A stretch of 5,589 nucleotides of DNA from Campylobacterota bacterium (GTDB taxonomy: Bacteria > Campylobacterota > Campylobacteria > Campylobacterales > Sulfurovaceae), in contig JAADDP010000022.1 in NCBI GenBank assembly GCA_013153825.1, positions 1 to 5,589 of the forward strand, in the 5' to 3' direction. Below the pieces are notes generated by a model. That model had not been told where the DNA came from. It saw only the letters and a program-made list of their open reading frames with translations, and made no database searches. Position 1 is the stretch's first letter. Each line of letters starts with the position of its first letter. Below are positions 1-4,839 of the stretch, in pieces. The position numbers and the translations under genes were made by a program.

Positions 1-31
1 TCTTAGCAGTTACAAATAGTTAATTTTTTTG

Positions 32-37
32 TATAAT
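32..37 (+). promoter_or_regulatory. Candidate sigma70 -10 box (TATAAT) just before the first gene
   Basis: A perfect TATAAT follows a T-run and a G (TTTTTTTGTATAAT), the usual look of Campylobacterota housekeeping promoters. No convincing -35 is visible; TTACAA at 10-15 matches TTGACA at only three of six positions. The box ends 6 nt before the ATG at 44, so a normally placed transcription start falls on or beside the start codon. It could also be a chance match if the gene is transcribed from outside the window. Confidence 0.5.
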
Positions 38-43
38 AGAGGT

Positions 44-1066
44 ATGAAGTATATAAAATATATAGTATTGATTTCACTTTTAATTCTCTTATGCTGTAGC
101 ATATATTTTTTAAAAGATGATGCTAAATTCAGGAAATTTCTAGGGTTGGAAGAGACTCCATCAATGGTATCTAAAGTTGTTCCTAAGTTGGAAATTGAGA
201 GAGAGATTGAATTTTCAGTAGTTAAAAATAGATATAAAAATATAATATTTAGTGGTAAGTTCTCAAATCCAGAGACCCCTAAGGAGATTGCCGAGCTATT
301 TGAAAAAGAGATTATATATAAGGTTGTCATAGATACGAGCTTAAAGGTAAATCAGGATGTTATAGATTTTACAAAAAAGATTATTGAAAAGTTAAATAAT
401 CACCTATCAGATTGGGCAGTTATATATAGAGATGGTAAGCTACTTGTGGAGGGGAAGAGTAGCGATAGGAAGGTTAAAAACAGTATAGATATAATATTGG
501 CAATATCAAATTTAAACTACTTTAATAATATAGAGGTTATAGAGAGCAGTGGATTGGAGGTTGTAGAGACTCTAAGGGATGTTCTACCAAAAGATAATAT
601 AACCAGAGAAAATATAGATAGTGATGATGCAGAGGATATAATATTAAATCTTAAAGAGGTTATAAAGGTTGATAGCACCCCTAAACCTACTCCACGTTCA
701 GAGAGGGTAGATAAGAGGGTACATAGAGAAGAGAAGCCAATTATAAATAGTGTAGAGATTAGAGCTACTCCTAAACCACATAAGCCCACTCCCACCCCCA
801 CTACCAAAATAGAGGTTGATATAAGAGCTATTGAAGCTAAAAATTTTAGGAGTGACATGAAGAGAGAAGATTATGAAGATATTATGAGCCTCCCATATGT
901 TCAATTTATAGAAGATGATAAACCGATAACCGTAAAGAGACATGTGATAGATGAGGGAACGGTATATATTCCACCATCAAAGGATGATGAGATTGAGCCT
1001 AAAGATATACCTTGGGCAAAGTTGTACGATATCAATGAGAAGACTGAGGGGATACTTATCGAGTAG
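44..1066 (+). CDS. Membrane-anchored, BON-like periplasmic protein of unknown function
   Basis: I do not recognise this 340-residue protein as a named gene. Residues 4-23 form one hydrophobic segment after a short Lys-containing N-terminus, so it is probably an inner-membrane anchor or uncleaved signal with the rest in the periplasm. There is no proper lipobox. Residues about 55-165 look like one or two BON-type modules: alternating beta strands with G-containing turns (SGKF near 70, EGKS near 137) around an amphipathic helix (105-120). Residues 211-255 are a Pro/Thr/Lys-rich, charged linker containing two TPKP motifs and a PTPTPTT run. The tail (265-340) is acidic and includes the motif DIPWAKLYD. 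I chose the ATG at 44 because it keeps the membrane segment. A TTG at 29 lacks an SD, and an ATG at 164 has a better SD (GGAAGAG, 148-154) but would remove the anchor. The BON assignment is inferred from pattern only. Confidence 0.75.
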   Translation: MKYIKYIVLISLLILLCCSIYFLKDDAKFRKFLGLEETPSMVSKVVPKLEIEREIEFSVVKNRYKNIIFSGKFSNPETPKEIAELFEKEIIYKVVIDTSLKVNQDVIDFTKKIIEKLNNHLSDWAVIYRDGKLLVEGKSSDRKVKNSIDIILAISNLNYFNNIEVIESSGLEVVETLRDVLPKDNITRENIDSDDAEDIILNLKEVIKVDSTPKPTPRSERVDKRVHREEKPIINSVEIRATPKPHKPTPTPTTKIEVDIRAIEAKNFRSDMKREDYEDIMSLPYVQFIEDDKPITVKRHVIDEGTVYIPPSKDDEIEPKDIPWAKLYDINEKTEGILIE

Positions 1067-1070
1067 AACC

Positions 1071-1086
1071 TCAATAGTGGTATTGA
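1071..1086 (+). other. Small hairpin (TCAATA-GTGG-TATTGA) after the first gene
   Basis: A perfect 6-bp inverted repeat with a 4-nt loop begins 4 nt after the stop codon of the first gene. It is followed by a T-rich stretch (CTTTTAATATTTTTTT), so it may act as a weak terminator. The stem has only one C-G pair, and the T-tract is interrupted. It overlaps the -35 box of the tRNA promoter, so the dyad may also be incidental. Confidence 0.25.
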
Positions 1087-1111
1087 CTTTTAATATTTTT
1101 TTAGATAGAAT
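1083..1111 (+). promoter_or_regulatory. sigma70 promoter of the tRNA gene (TTGACT-17-TAGAAT)
   Basis: The -35 box TTGACT (1083-1088) and the -10 box TAGAAT (1106-1111) are separated by exactly 17 nt, and each matches consensus at five of six positions. The spacer is T-rich. Transcription would start near 1118, giving a 5' leader of about 18 nt before the mature tRNA at 1136, to be removed by RNase P. This is the best two-box promoter in the window. Confidence 0.7.
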
Positions 1112-1135
1112 TTCATCCTCATTAAAAATGAAAGT

Positions 1136-1212
1136 GGTAAGGTAGCTCAGCTGGTTAGAGCGCTGGTCTCATAAGCCGGAGGTCGGGGGTTCAAGTCCCC
1201 CCCTTACTACCA
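1136..1212 (+). tRNA. tRNA-Met (CAT anticodon), probably elongator
   Basis: A complete 77-nt cloverleaf can be drawn. The acceptor stem is 1136-1142 with 1202-1208, the D stem GCTC/GAGC (1145-1148, 1158-1161), the anticodon stem 1163-1167 with 1175-1179, the variable loop AGGTC (1180-1184), and the T stem GGGGG/CCCCC around TTCAAGT (1190-1196). The discriminator is A (1209) and the CCA tail is encoded (1210-1212). The anticodon CAT lies at 1170-1172 in the loop CTCATAA. An initiator tRNA is ruled out: there is no C1-A72 mismatch and no GGG/CCC in the anticodon stem. The G1.U72 pair occurs in some bacterial elongator tRNA-Met genes, including that of Bacillus as I recall it, and favours Met. 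A lysidine-modified tRNA-Ile2 has the same loop and cannot be fully excluded by eye. The anticodon stem carries two wobble pairs (28.42 and 31.39). Confidence 0.92.
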
Positions 1213-1228
1213 TCTTATAGAAAATCGA

Positions 1229-2401
1229 TTAAAAATCTCTTAATAGTACTATATATATTTGTTCACCCTTATTAATAGTTCTTGATGTTCTAACTATTGC
1301 GTTAAATCTACCAAGGGGAGATATCATCCCTGGTTTTTGAGGCTCCACCTTAGTAAAATACTCTCCATCGAAATATCCTAGTATTACCGTATCTTTTTCT
1401 CTTTTTAATATGATATCATCTCTTAATTTAGCTTTTACCTTTTGGCTATCTCCACTCAATCCACTTAGTTTTAAAATTGCTGGTTTTACAAACATCTCAA
1501 AGTTTACAGCACTAGCTAAAGGGTTACCAGGGAGATTTACTACTGCTAACTCTCCAATTTTTCCAAATGTGGTGGGTTTACCTGGCTTAATATCAACCTT
1601 TGAGAATAAAATATCCATTCCAACATCTTTAAAGGCTTGGAGGGTATAATCTCTATCACCTACGCTAATCCCACCAGATGTCAATATTAAATCTGCATTT
1701 AGAGACTCTCTTATTAGCTCCTTTAGGCTATCTATGGTATCTTTTGCAATAGTTAGATATGTTACGTCACATCCTAGCTCTTTAGCTCTTCCATGGAACA
1801 TTAGAGAGTTTGAGTTATATAGCTGATGAGGTTCAATCTTCTCATAGTGTGGTTTAAGCTCCTCTCCTGTACTAAATATTATAACCCTAACTCTTCTAAA
1901 TACCTCGATGTGGGTTACTCCCTGAGAAGCTAGAAGCGATAGAGAGTATCCATTTAACTGTTGATGTTTGGATAGAAACTTCTCTCCACTCTTAATATCC
2001 TCTCCTCTAAAGCGAACCATAGAGTTTAATGTAATTCCATCTGGAATTTTAATTTTATTACCACTTAACTCTTCAACATCTTCAATGGGAACAATGGCTT
2101 CACACCCTTTTGGGGTAACTGCTCCCGTCATTATCCTAACTCCGAAACCCTCTCTCACCTCAACATCTTCAACTCTATCTCCAGCATATATCACATTTTC
2201 TACTTCAATAACTTTTCCACTATCAGAAACTTTTACAGCAAATCCATCCATTGCAGAGTTATTAAATCTTGGTAAATCATAATTTGCAATATAATCTCTC
2301 GCTAAAACTCTTCCAATAGCATCCTCTATTGGAATAATCTCTCTATTTACACTACTAATATTTTTCTCTATAATCTCTAAAGCCTCTTGAATTGAAACCA
2401 T
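1229..2401 (-). CDS. moeA: Molybdopterin molybdenumtransferase MoeA
   Basis: MoeA inserts molybdate into adenylylated molybdopterin, the last step in making the molybdenum cofactor (EC 2.10.1.1), in the cytoplasm. At 390 residues it is close to the usual length (about 400). The N-terminal domain shows NNSAMDGFAV (48-56), with the conserved Asp at 52, then MTGAVTPKGCEAIVPIEDVE (91-110) and GED (133-135). The MoCF-binding domain (about 171-313) has STGEEL (177-182), TSGGISVGDRDYT (241-253), KPGKPTTFG (272-280) and NLPGNPLASAVNFE (289-302). The C-terminal beta domain (about 320-390) contains GMISPLGR (358-365). The ATG is preceded by AGAGAGG with 7-nt spacing (plus-strand 2409-2415). It is a single gene here with no other cofactor genes beside it. 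Its 3' end is 16 nt from the convergent tRNA, and no terminator is visible. Such genomes often carry more than one moeA, so which paralogue this is remains open. Confidence 0.95.
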   Translation of the reverse strand: MVSIQEALEIIEKNISSVNREIIPIEDAIGRVLARDYIANYDLPRFNNSAMDGFAVKVSDSGKVIEVENVIYAGDRVEDVEVREGFGVRIMTGAVTPKGCEAIVPIEDVEELSGNKIKIPDGITLNSMVRFRGEDIKSGEKFLSKHQQLNGYSLSLLASQGVTHIEVFRRVRVIIFSTGEELKPHYEKIEPHQLYNSNSLMFHGRAKELGCDVTYLTIAKDTIDSLKELIRESLNADLILTSGGISVGDRDYTLQAFKDVGMDILFSKVDIKPGKPTTFGKIGELAVVNLPGNPLASAVNFEMFVKPAILKLSGLSGDSQKVKAKLRDDIILKREKDTVILGYFDGEYFTKVEPQKPGMISPLGRFNAIVRTSRTINKGEQIYIVLLRDF

Positions 2402-2429
2402 AAATAGACCTCTCTATTAAAAGTGATAG

Positions 2430-2435
2430 ATTATA
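2430..2435 (-). promoter_or_regulatory. Extended -10 box of moeA (TTTTGCTATAAT)
   Basis: On the minus strand TTTTGCTATAAT gives a perfect TATAAT with the TGn extension. Transcription would start near 2424, leaving a leader of about 23 nt that includes the AGAGAGG ribosome site. No -35 consensus is evident at the expected distance. Confidence 0.6.
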
Positions 2436-2459
2436 GCAAAATAGAGTATAATTTTGCTA
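2434..2459. repeat. Perfect 9-bp inverted repeat between divergent promoters (candidate operator)
   Basis: TAGCAAAAT (2434-2442) and ATTTTGCTA (2451-2459) are exact reverse complements separated by 8 nt. The left arm overlaps the moeA -10 box by two bases and covers its TGn extension. The right arm overlaps the last two bases of the plus-strand TATAAT. A protein bound here would sit on both promoters. Symmetry of two opposed T-rich promoters could also produce part of the dyad. Confidence 0.5.
2447..2452 (+). promoter_or_regulatory. -10 box (TATAAT) of the membrane protein-rsmE cluster
   Basis: A perfect TATAAT lies 23 nt upstream of the ATG at 2476, placing the transcript start near 2459 and leaving room for the AAGGGAAG ribosome site (2462-2469). 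The region expected to hold its -35 overlaps the moeA -10, so the two promoters probably compete for polymerase. Confidence 0.5.
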
Positions 2460-2475
2460 AAAAGGGAAGTTTATA

Positions 2476-2853
2476 ATGTTGTTAAATGAGATGCTTCTAT
2501 ACCATAAAATCCTAATCTATCTACTCCTATTATGCTCTATATCTGGATATATGCTTTCTCTATGGGGCGATATAGGGAGAATAAAAAATAGATTTAGGAT
2601 ATACACTTTTGCGTTTCATGCTCTAATTTCCTCAGCTGGATTTGGAGGATTGATAACTTTTATATTTGCGAAGAGGGATATAGATATGGAGATATCTATT
2701 ATGATACTCTCATATATGGCATTAACAGCTTTTGAGGTTATAAAATATCTCAAAATTTTGAAAAGCAGAGATTTGAAGGAGATAAAAGCTATAAATTTAA
2801 AGTGGACACTTCTTAGTATAGTGGCTATTCTGATAAATTTCTGGAGATATTAA
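2476..2853 (+). CDS. Four-TM integral membrane protein of unknown function
   Basis: I do not recognise a named family for this 125-residue protein. It shows four hydrophobic segments at about 9-29, 44-64, 72-93 and 109-123, joined by short loops. Basic clusters around 35-41 and 96-109 suggest that the loops after TM1 and TM3 face the cytoplasm, so both ends would face the periplasm. His10 and His48 lie in or at the start of TM1 and TM2; paired intramembrane histidines occur in some small haem- or copper-handling membrane families, but nothing else supports that here. The start at 2476 has a good SD (AAGGGAAG, 7 nt away); a second ATG at 2491 does not. The stop is 1 nt from the rsmE ATG, so the two are almost certainly cotranscribed and perhaps translationally coupled. 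Confidence 0.8.
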   Translation: MLLNEMLLYHKILIYLLLLCSISGYMLSLWGDIGRIKNRFRIYTFAFHALISSAGFGGLITFIFAKRDIDMEISIMILSYMALTAFEVIKYLKILKSRDLKEIKAINLKWTLLSIVAILINFWRY

Positions 2854-2854
2854 T

Positions 2855-3517
2855 ATGCAGTATCTATATAGAGGTGATGGGGGAGCTTTAAATCTAAAGT
2901 TGGAGGGAGATGACTTTAGATATATTGTGAAGGCTCGTCGCCATAGAGTGGAGGAGAGTATCGCTATTAGAAATCTAGAAGATGATAATATATACTTTTA
3001 TAAAATAGAGAATATTACAAAGAGAGCTGTAACCCTTCAACTGATAGAGCAAAGAGAGTTAATAGTTGAGTCTAAAGGGGTATTAAATATTGGATGGTGT
3101 ATTATTGAACCGAAAGTAATAGAGAAAACACTACCCTCTATAAATGAGATGGGAGTTAACTCAATAACCTTTATATATTGTAAAAGGTCTCAAAAGAACT
3201 TTAAGTTAGATTTAAATAGGTTGAAAAAAATATTGATAAACTCATCTCAACAGTGTGGAAGAAGTAGCCTAATGGAGTTGAATATTATAGATAATTTAGA
3301 GCAGTTCTTAAAAATATATCCAGATGCAAAGATGTTAAACTTCTCTAAAAATATAATTAAATCGGATATTAAAAATATTGTAGTAGGGTGTGAAGGTGGA
3401 TTTAGTAGTGATGAGGTTTCACTATTTAGGGATAGTGATATTGTTGGATTTCAAACCCCTCTAACATTGAGAAGTCAGAGTGCAGTTTGTGGTGTTGTAT
3501 CTAGAATTTTGTTATAA
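2855..3517 (+). CDS. rsmE: 16S rRNA (uracil(1498)-N3)-methyltransferase RsmE
   Basis: RsmE methylates N3 of U1498 in helix 44 of 16S rRNA using S-adenosylmethionine (EC 2.1.1.193). It is a SPOUT-class enzyme with an N-terminal PUA-like RNA-binding domain and a C-terminal trefoil-knot domain. Visible family marks are the N-terminal RHR (29-31, in KARRHRVEE), K87..EKTLPSINEMGV (90-101), SQQCGRSS (131-138), the SAM-loop VGCEGGFSSDE (177-187) and the end motif TPLTLRSQSA (201-210). The length of 220 residues is slightly short compared with about 240 in E. coli. Several motifs differ from the usual forms (CEGG for PEGG, SQSA for ETA), which I attribute to the Campylobacterota branch rather than decay because the frame is clean. 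An SD-like GGAG (2843-2846) lies inside the end of the preceding gene. Confidence 0.92.
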   Translation: MQYLYRGDGGALNLKLEGDDFRYIVKARRHRVEESIAIRNLEDDNIYFYKIENITKRAVTLQLIEQRELIVESKGVLNIGWCIIEPKVIEKTLPSINEMGVNSITFIYCKRSQKNFKLDLNRLKKILINSSQQCGRSSLMELNIIDNLEQFLKIYPDAKMLNFSKNIIKSDIKNIVVGCEGGFSSDEVSLFRDSDIVGFQTPLTLRSQSAVCGVVSRILL

Positions 3518-3518
3518 T
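3507..3518 (+). promoter_or_regulatory. Internal promoter (TTTTGTTATAAT) over the rsmE stop codon
   Basis: TTTTGTTATAAT ends with a perfect TATAAT (3513-3518) that contains the rsmE TAA. The same 12-mer occurs at 4801-4812 before the LysR gene. A start near 3525 would give a leader of about 17 nt containing the GGAGA ribosome site (3530-3534), so the DUF2892-like gene and purM may be expressed separately from rsmE. Confidence 0.5.
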
Positions 3519-3541
3519 TGTAAAAAAATGGAGAAGATTTA

Positions 3542-3760
3542 ATGTGCGTTGAGAGGATAGTTAAGGTACTTCTAGCCATAATCTTGGGTCTAGTTATGAT
3601 GTTTACAGCTACAGGCTCACTTAAAATTGCATTTCTACTGCAATTTGGAACCATCGTAATGTTGCTAGTTAGTAGCTTTACCAAATACTGCTTTATAGTG
3701 CAGGTTTTAGGGAGTATCTTTCCCTCATGTGAAAATCGTATTAGTGGAGATAAGAGATAA
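3542..3760 (+). CDS. Small DUF2892-like (YgaP-type) membrane protein
   Basis: This 72-residue protein has two hydrophobic segments (about 6-22 and 28-46) after a short CVER start. It then has the motif FTKYCFIVQVLG (46-57). The layout of ERIVKVL near the N-terminus, two membrane helices, and a TxxC...LG tail resembles the DUF2892 transmembrane module, the one fused to rhodanese in E. coli YgaP. The usual TGxCP is TKYCF here, and the function of stand-alone copies is not known to me. Cys50 and Cys63 lie after the second helix and Cys2 at the start. The SD GGAGA (3530-3534) has 7-nt spacing. The stop overlaps the purM ATG by one base (TAATG), so translation is probably coupled. Confidence 0.7.
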   Translation: MCVERIVKVLLAIILGLVMMFTATGSLKIAFLLQFGTIVMLLVSSFTKYCFIVQVLGSIFPSCENRISGDKR

Positions 3761-4758
3761 TGGATAAAATTTCATATAAGAGTTCTGGAGTTGATATCGA
3801 TGCTGGAAACAGCTTTGTAGATGCTATTAAGAGTGATGTTAAATCTACTTTCAATAGAGATGTCATAGGGGGAATCGGCTCATTCGCTGGAGCTTATTCT
3901 CTCCCATCTGGATATAGAAATCCAGTTCTACTATCTGCTACTGATGGAGTTGGAACCAAGTTAAAGATTGCAATTGAGAGTGGTATTTTAAATAGTGTAG
4001 GTATAGACCTAGTGGCTATGTGTGTAAACGATTTAATATGTAACTTTGGAACACCTCTATTCTTTCTGGACTATTATGCTACAGGAAAGCTAAATCCAGA
4101 AAATGCTCAAGCTGTGGTCAAAGGGATTGCTGATGGGTGTCTTGAGGCTGAGTGTGCATTAATTGGTGGAGAGACTGCAGAGATGCCAGATATGTATGGT
4201 GGTAGCGATTTTGATTTAGCTGGATTTGCCGTCGGTGTAGCAGAGAGGGATGAACTTGATAGAGTCTCAAAATTGAGAGAAAATCAGATTGTAGTTGCCA
4301 TTCCAAGTTCTGGAATCCACTCAAATGGTTACTCTCTAGTTAGAAAGCTATTTTTTGAAAAGTTAAAAATGAGCCTAGATAGTGAATTTGATGGTAAACC
4401 TCTCGTTGAGACGCTTCTAAAACCAACAAGAATATATGTAAAAGATTTTAAAAGTAGTAGAGATAAGATAATAGCTCTAGCACACATTACGGGTGGAGGG
4501 TTAGTTGAGAATATCCCTAGAGTATTGCCAGATAATTTGAGTGTTGAGATAGAAAAATCAAAGATAAGACCTCTCCCTATATTTGATTTTATAGGTAAAT
4601 ATGTAGAAGAGGATGAGATGTATAGAACCTTCAATATGGGCGTTGGAATGGTCATAATCGTGGATGAGAATAATGTTGATAGCATATTTGAAACCATAGA
4701 TGGTAGCTATATAATAGGTAGAGTTGTAAAGGGTAAAAAGGGGGTCTCTCTGATATAG
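3760..4758 (+). CDS. purM: Phosphoribosylformylglycinamidine cyclo-ligase (AIR synthetase)
   Basis: PurM closes the imidazole ring: FGAM + ATP gives AIR + ADP + phosphate (EC 6.3.3.1), the fifth step of de novo purine synthesis, in the cytoplasm. The 332-residue protein is full length (E. coli 345). Family motifs in order are YKSSGVDIDAGN (6-17), the ATP-binding loop ATDGVGTKLKIA (60-71), GIDLVAMCVNDL (81-92), LFFLDYYATGKL (100-111), GGETAEMPDMY (136-146), DLAGFAVG (152-159), SSGIHSNGYSLVRK (183-196), AHITGGGLVENIPR (241-254) and FNMGVGM (291-297). These cover both the N-terminal AIRS and C-terminal AIRS_C domains. The ATG overlaps the previous stop by one base, with GGAGA at 3746-3750 as SD. 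Transcription probably comes from the promoters at 3507-3518 and 2447-2452. Confidence 0.97.
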   Translation: MDKISYKSSGVDIDAGNSFVDAIKSDVKSTFNRDVIGGIGSFAGAYSLPSGYRNPVLLSATDGVGTKLKIAIESGILNSVGIDLVAMCVNDLICNFGTPLFFLDYYATGKLNPENAQAVVKGIADGCLEAECALIGGETAEMPDMYGGSDFDLAGFAVGVAERDELDRVSKLRENQIVVAIPSSGIHSNGYSLVRKLFFEKLKMSLDSEFDGKPLVETLLKPTRIYVKDFKSSRDKIIALAHITGGGLVENIPRVLPDNLSVEIEKSKIRPLPIFDFIGKYVEEDEMYRTFNMGVGMVIIVDENNVDSIFETIDGSYIIGRVVKGKKGVSLI

Positions 4759-4773
4759 TTTACCCTATTTTTT
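4730..4773 (+). terminator. Candidate intrinsic terminator at the end of purM
   Basis: AGGGTAAA (4730-4737) pairs perfectly with TTTACCCT (4759-4766) and is followed, after one A, by six T (4768-4773). The 21-nt loop is long and includes the last purM codons and the stop. Stability is modest, but this is the only stem plus T-run after the cluster. Confidence 0.45.
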
Positions 4774-4800
4774 CATATTTAATTCAACAATATACCATTA

Positions 4801-4812
4801 TTTTGTTATAAT
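4801..4812 (+). promoter_or_regulatory. Promoter of the LysR-type gene (TTTTGTTATAAT)
   Basis: This is a perfect TATAAT (4807-4812) in the same 12-base context as the one at the rsmE stop. Transcription would start near 4819, about 21 nt before the ATG at 4840. No good -35 is visible. A loose dyad AACAA-N12-TTGTT (4786-4807) overlaps the upstream edge of the -10 and could be an autoregulatory site, but its arms are only 5 bp. Confidence 0.55.
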
Positions 4813-4839
4813 CAAAGATAAAATTATGGGATAGTAGAG

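Noticed and set aside
1..43. TTG at 29 as the start of the first gene
   Set aside because: It has no SD and overlaps the TATAAT box. The ATG at 44 gives a normal membrane-anchor N-terminus.
517..858. Minus-strand open frame of 113 codons opposite the first gene
   Set aside because: It lies wholly inside the plus-strand gene. Its Val/Gly/Leu-rich product comes from reading the Pro/Thr linker backwards, and it has no SD or promoter.
951..1145. Plus-strand 64-codon frame overlapping the end of the first gene and the tRNA start
   Set aside because: It runs across the tRNA promoter into the tRNA itself, which a real gene would not do.
1243..1252. Palindrome ATAGTACTAT near the moeA 3' end
   Set aside because: It lies in moeA codons, has no loop and is not followed by a T-run, so it is not a believable terminator.
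1410..2282. Two plus-strand frames (1410-1649 and 1968-2282) opposite moeA
   Set aside because: They are shadows of the moeA coding strand. The MoeA motifs explain the sequence fully.
4118..4697. Two minus-strand frames (4118-4324 and 4329-4697) opposite purM
   Set aside because: They are shadows of purM. The Gln/His/Leu-rich and Ser/Leu-rich products have no recognisable features.
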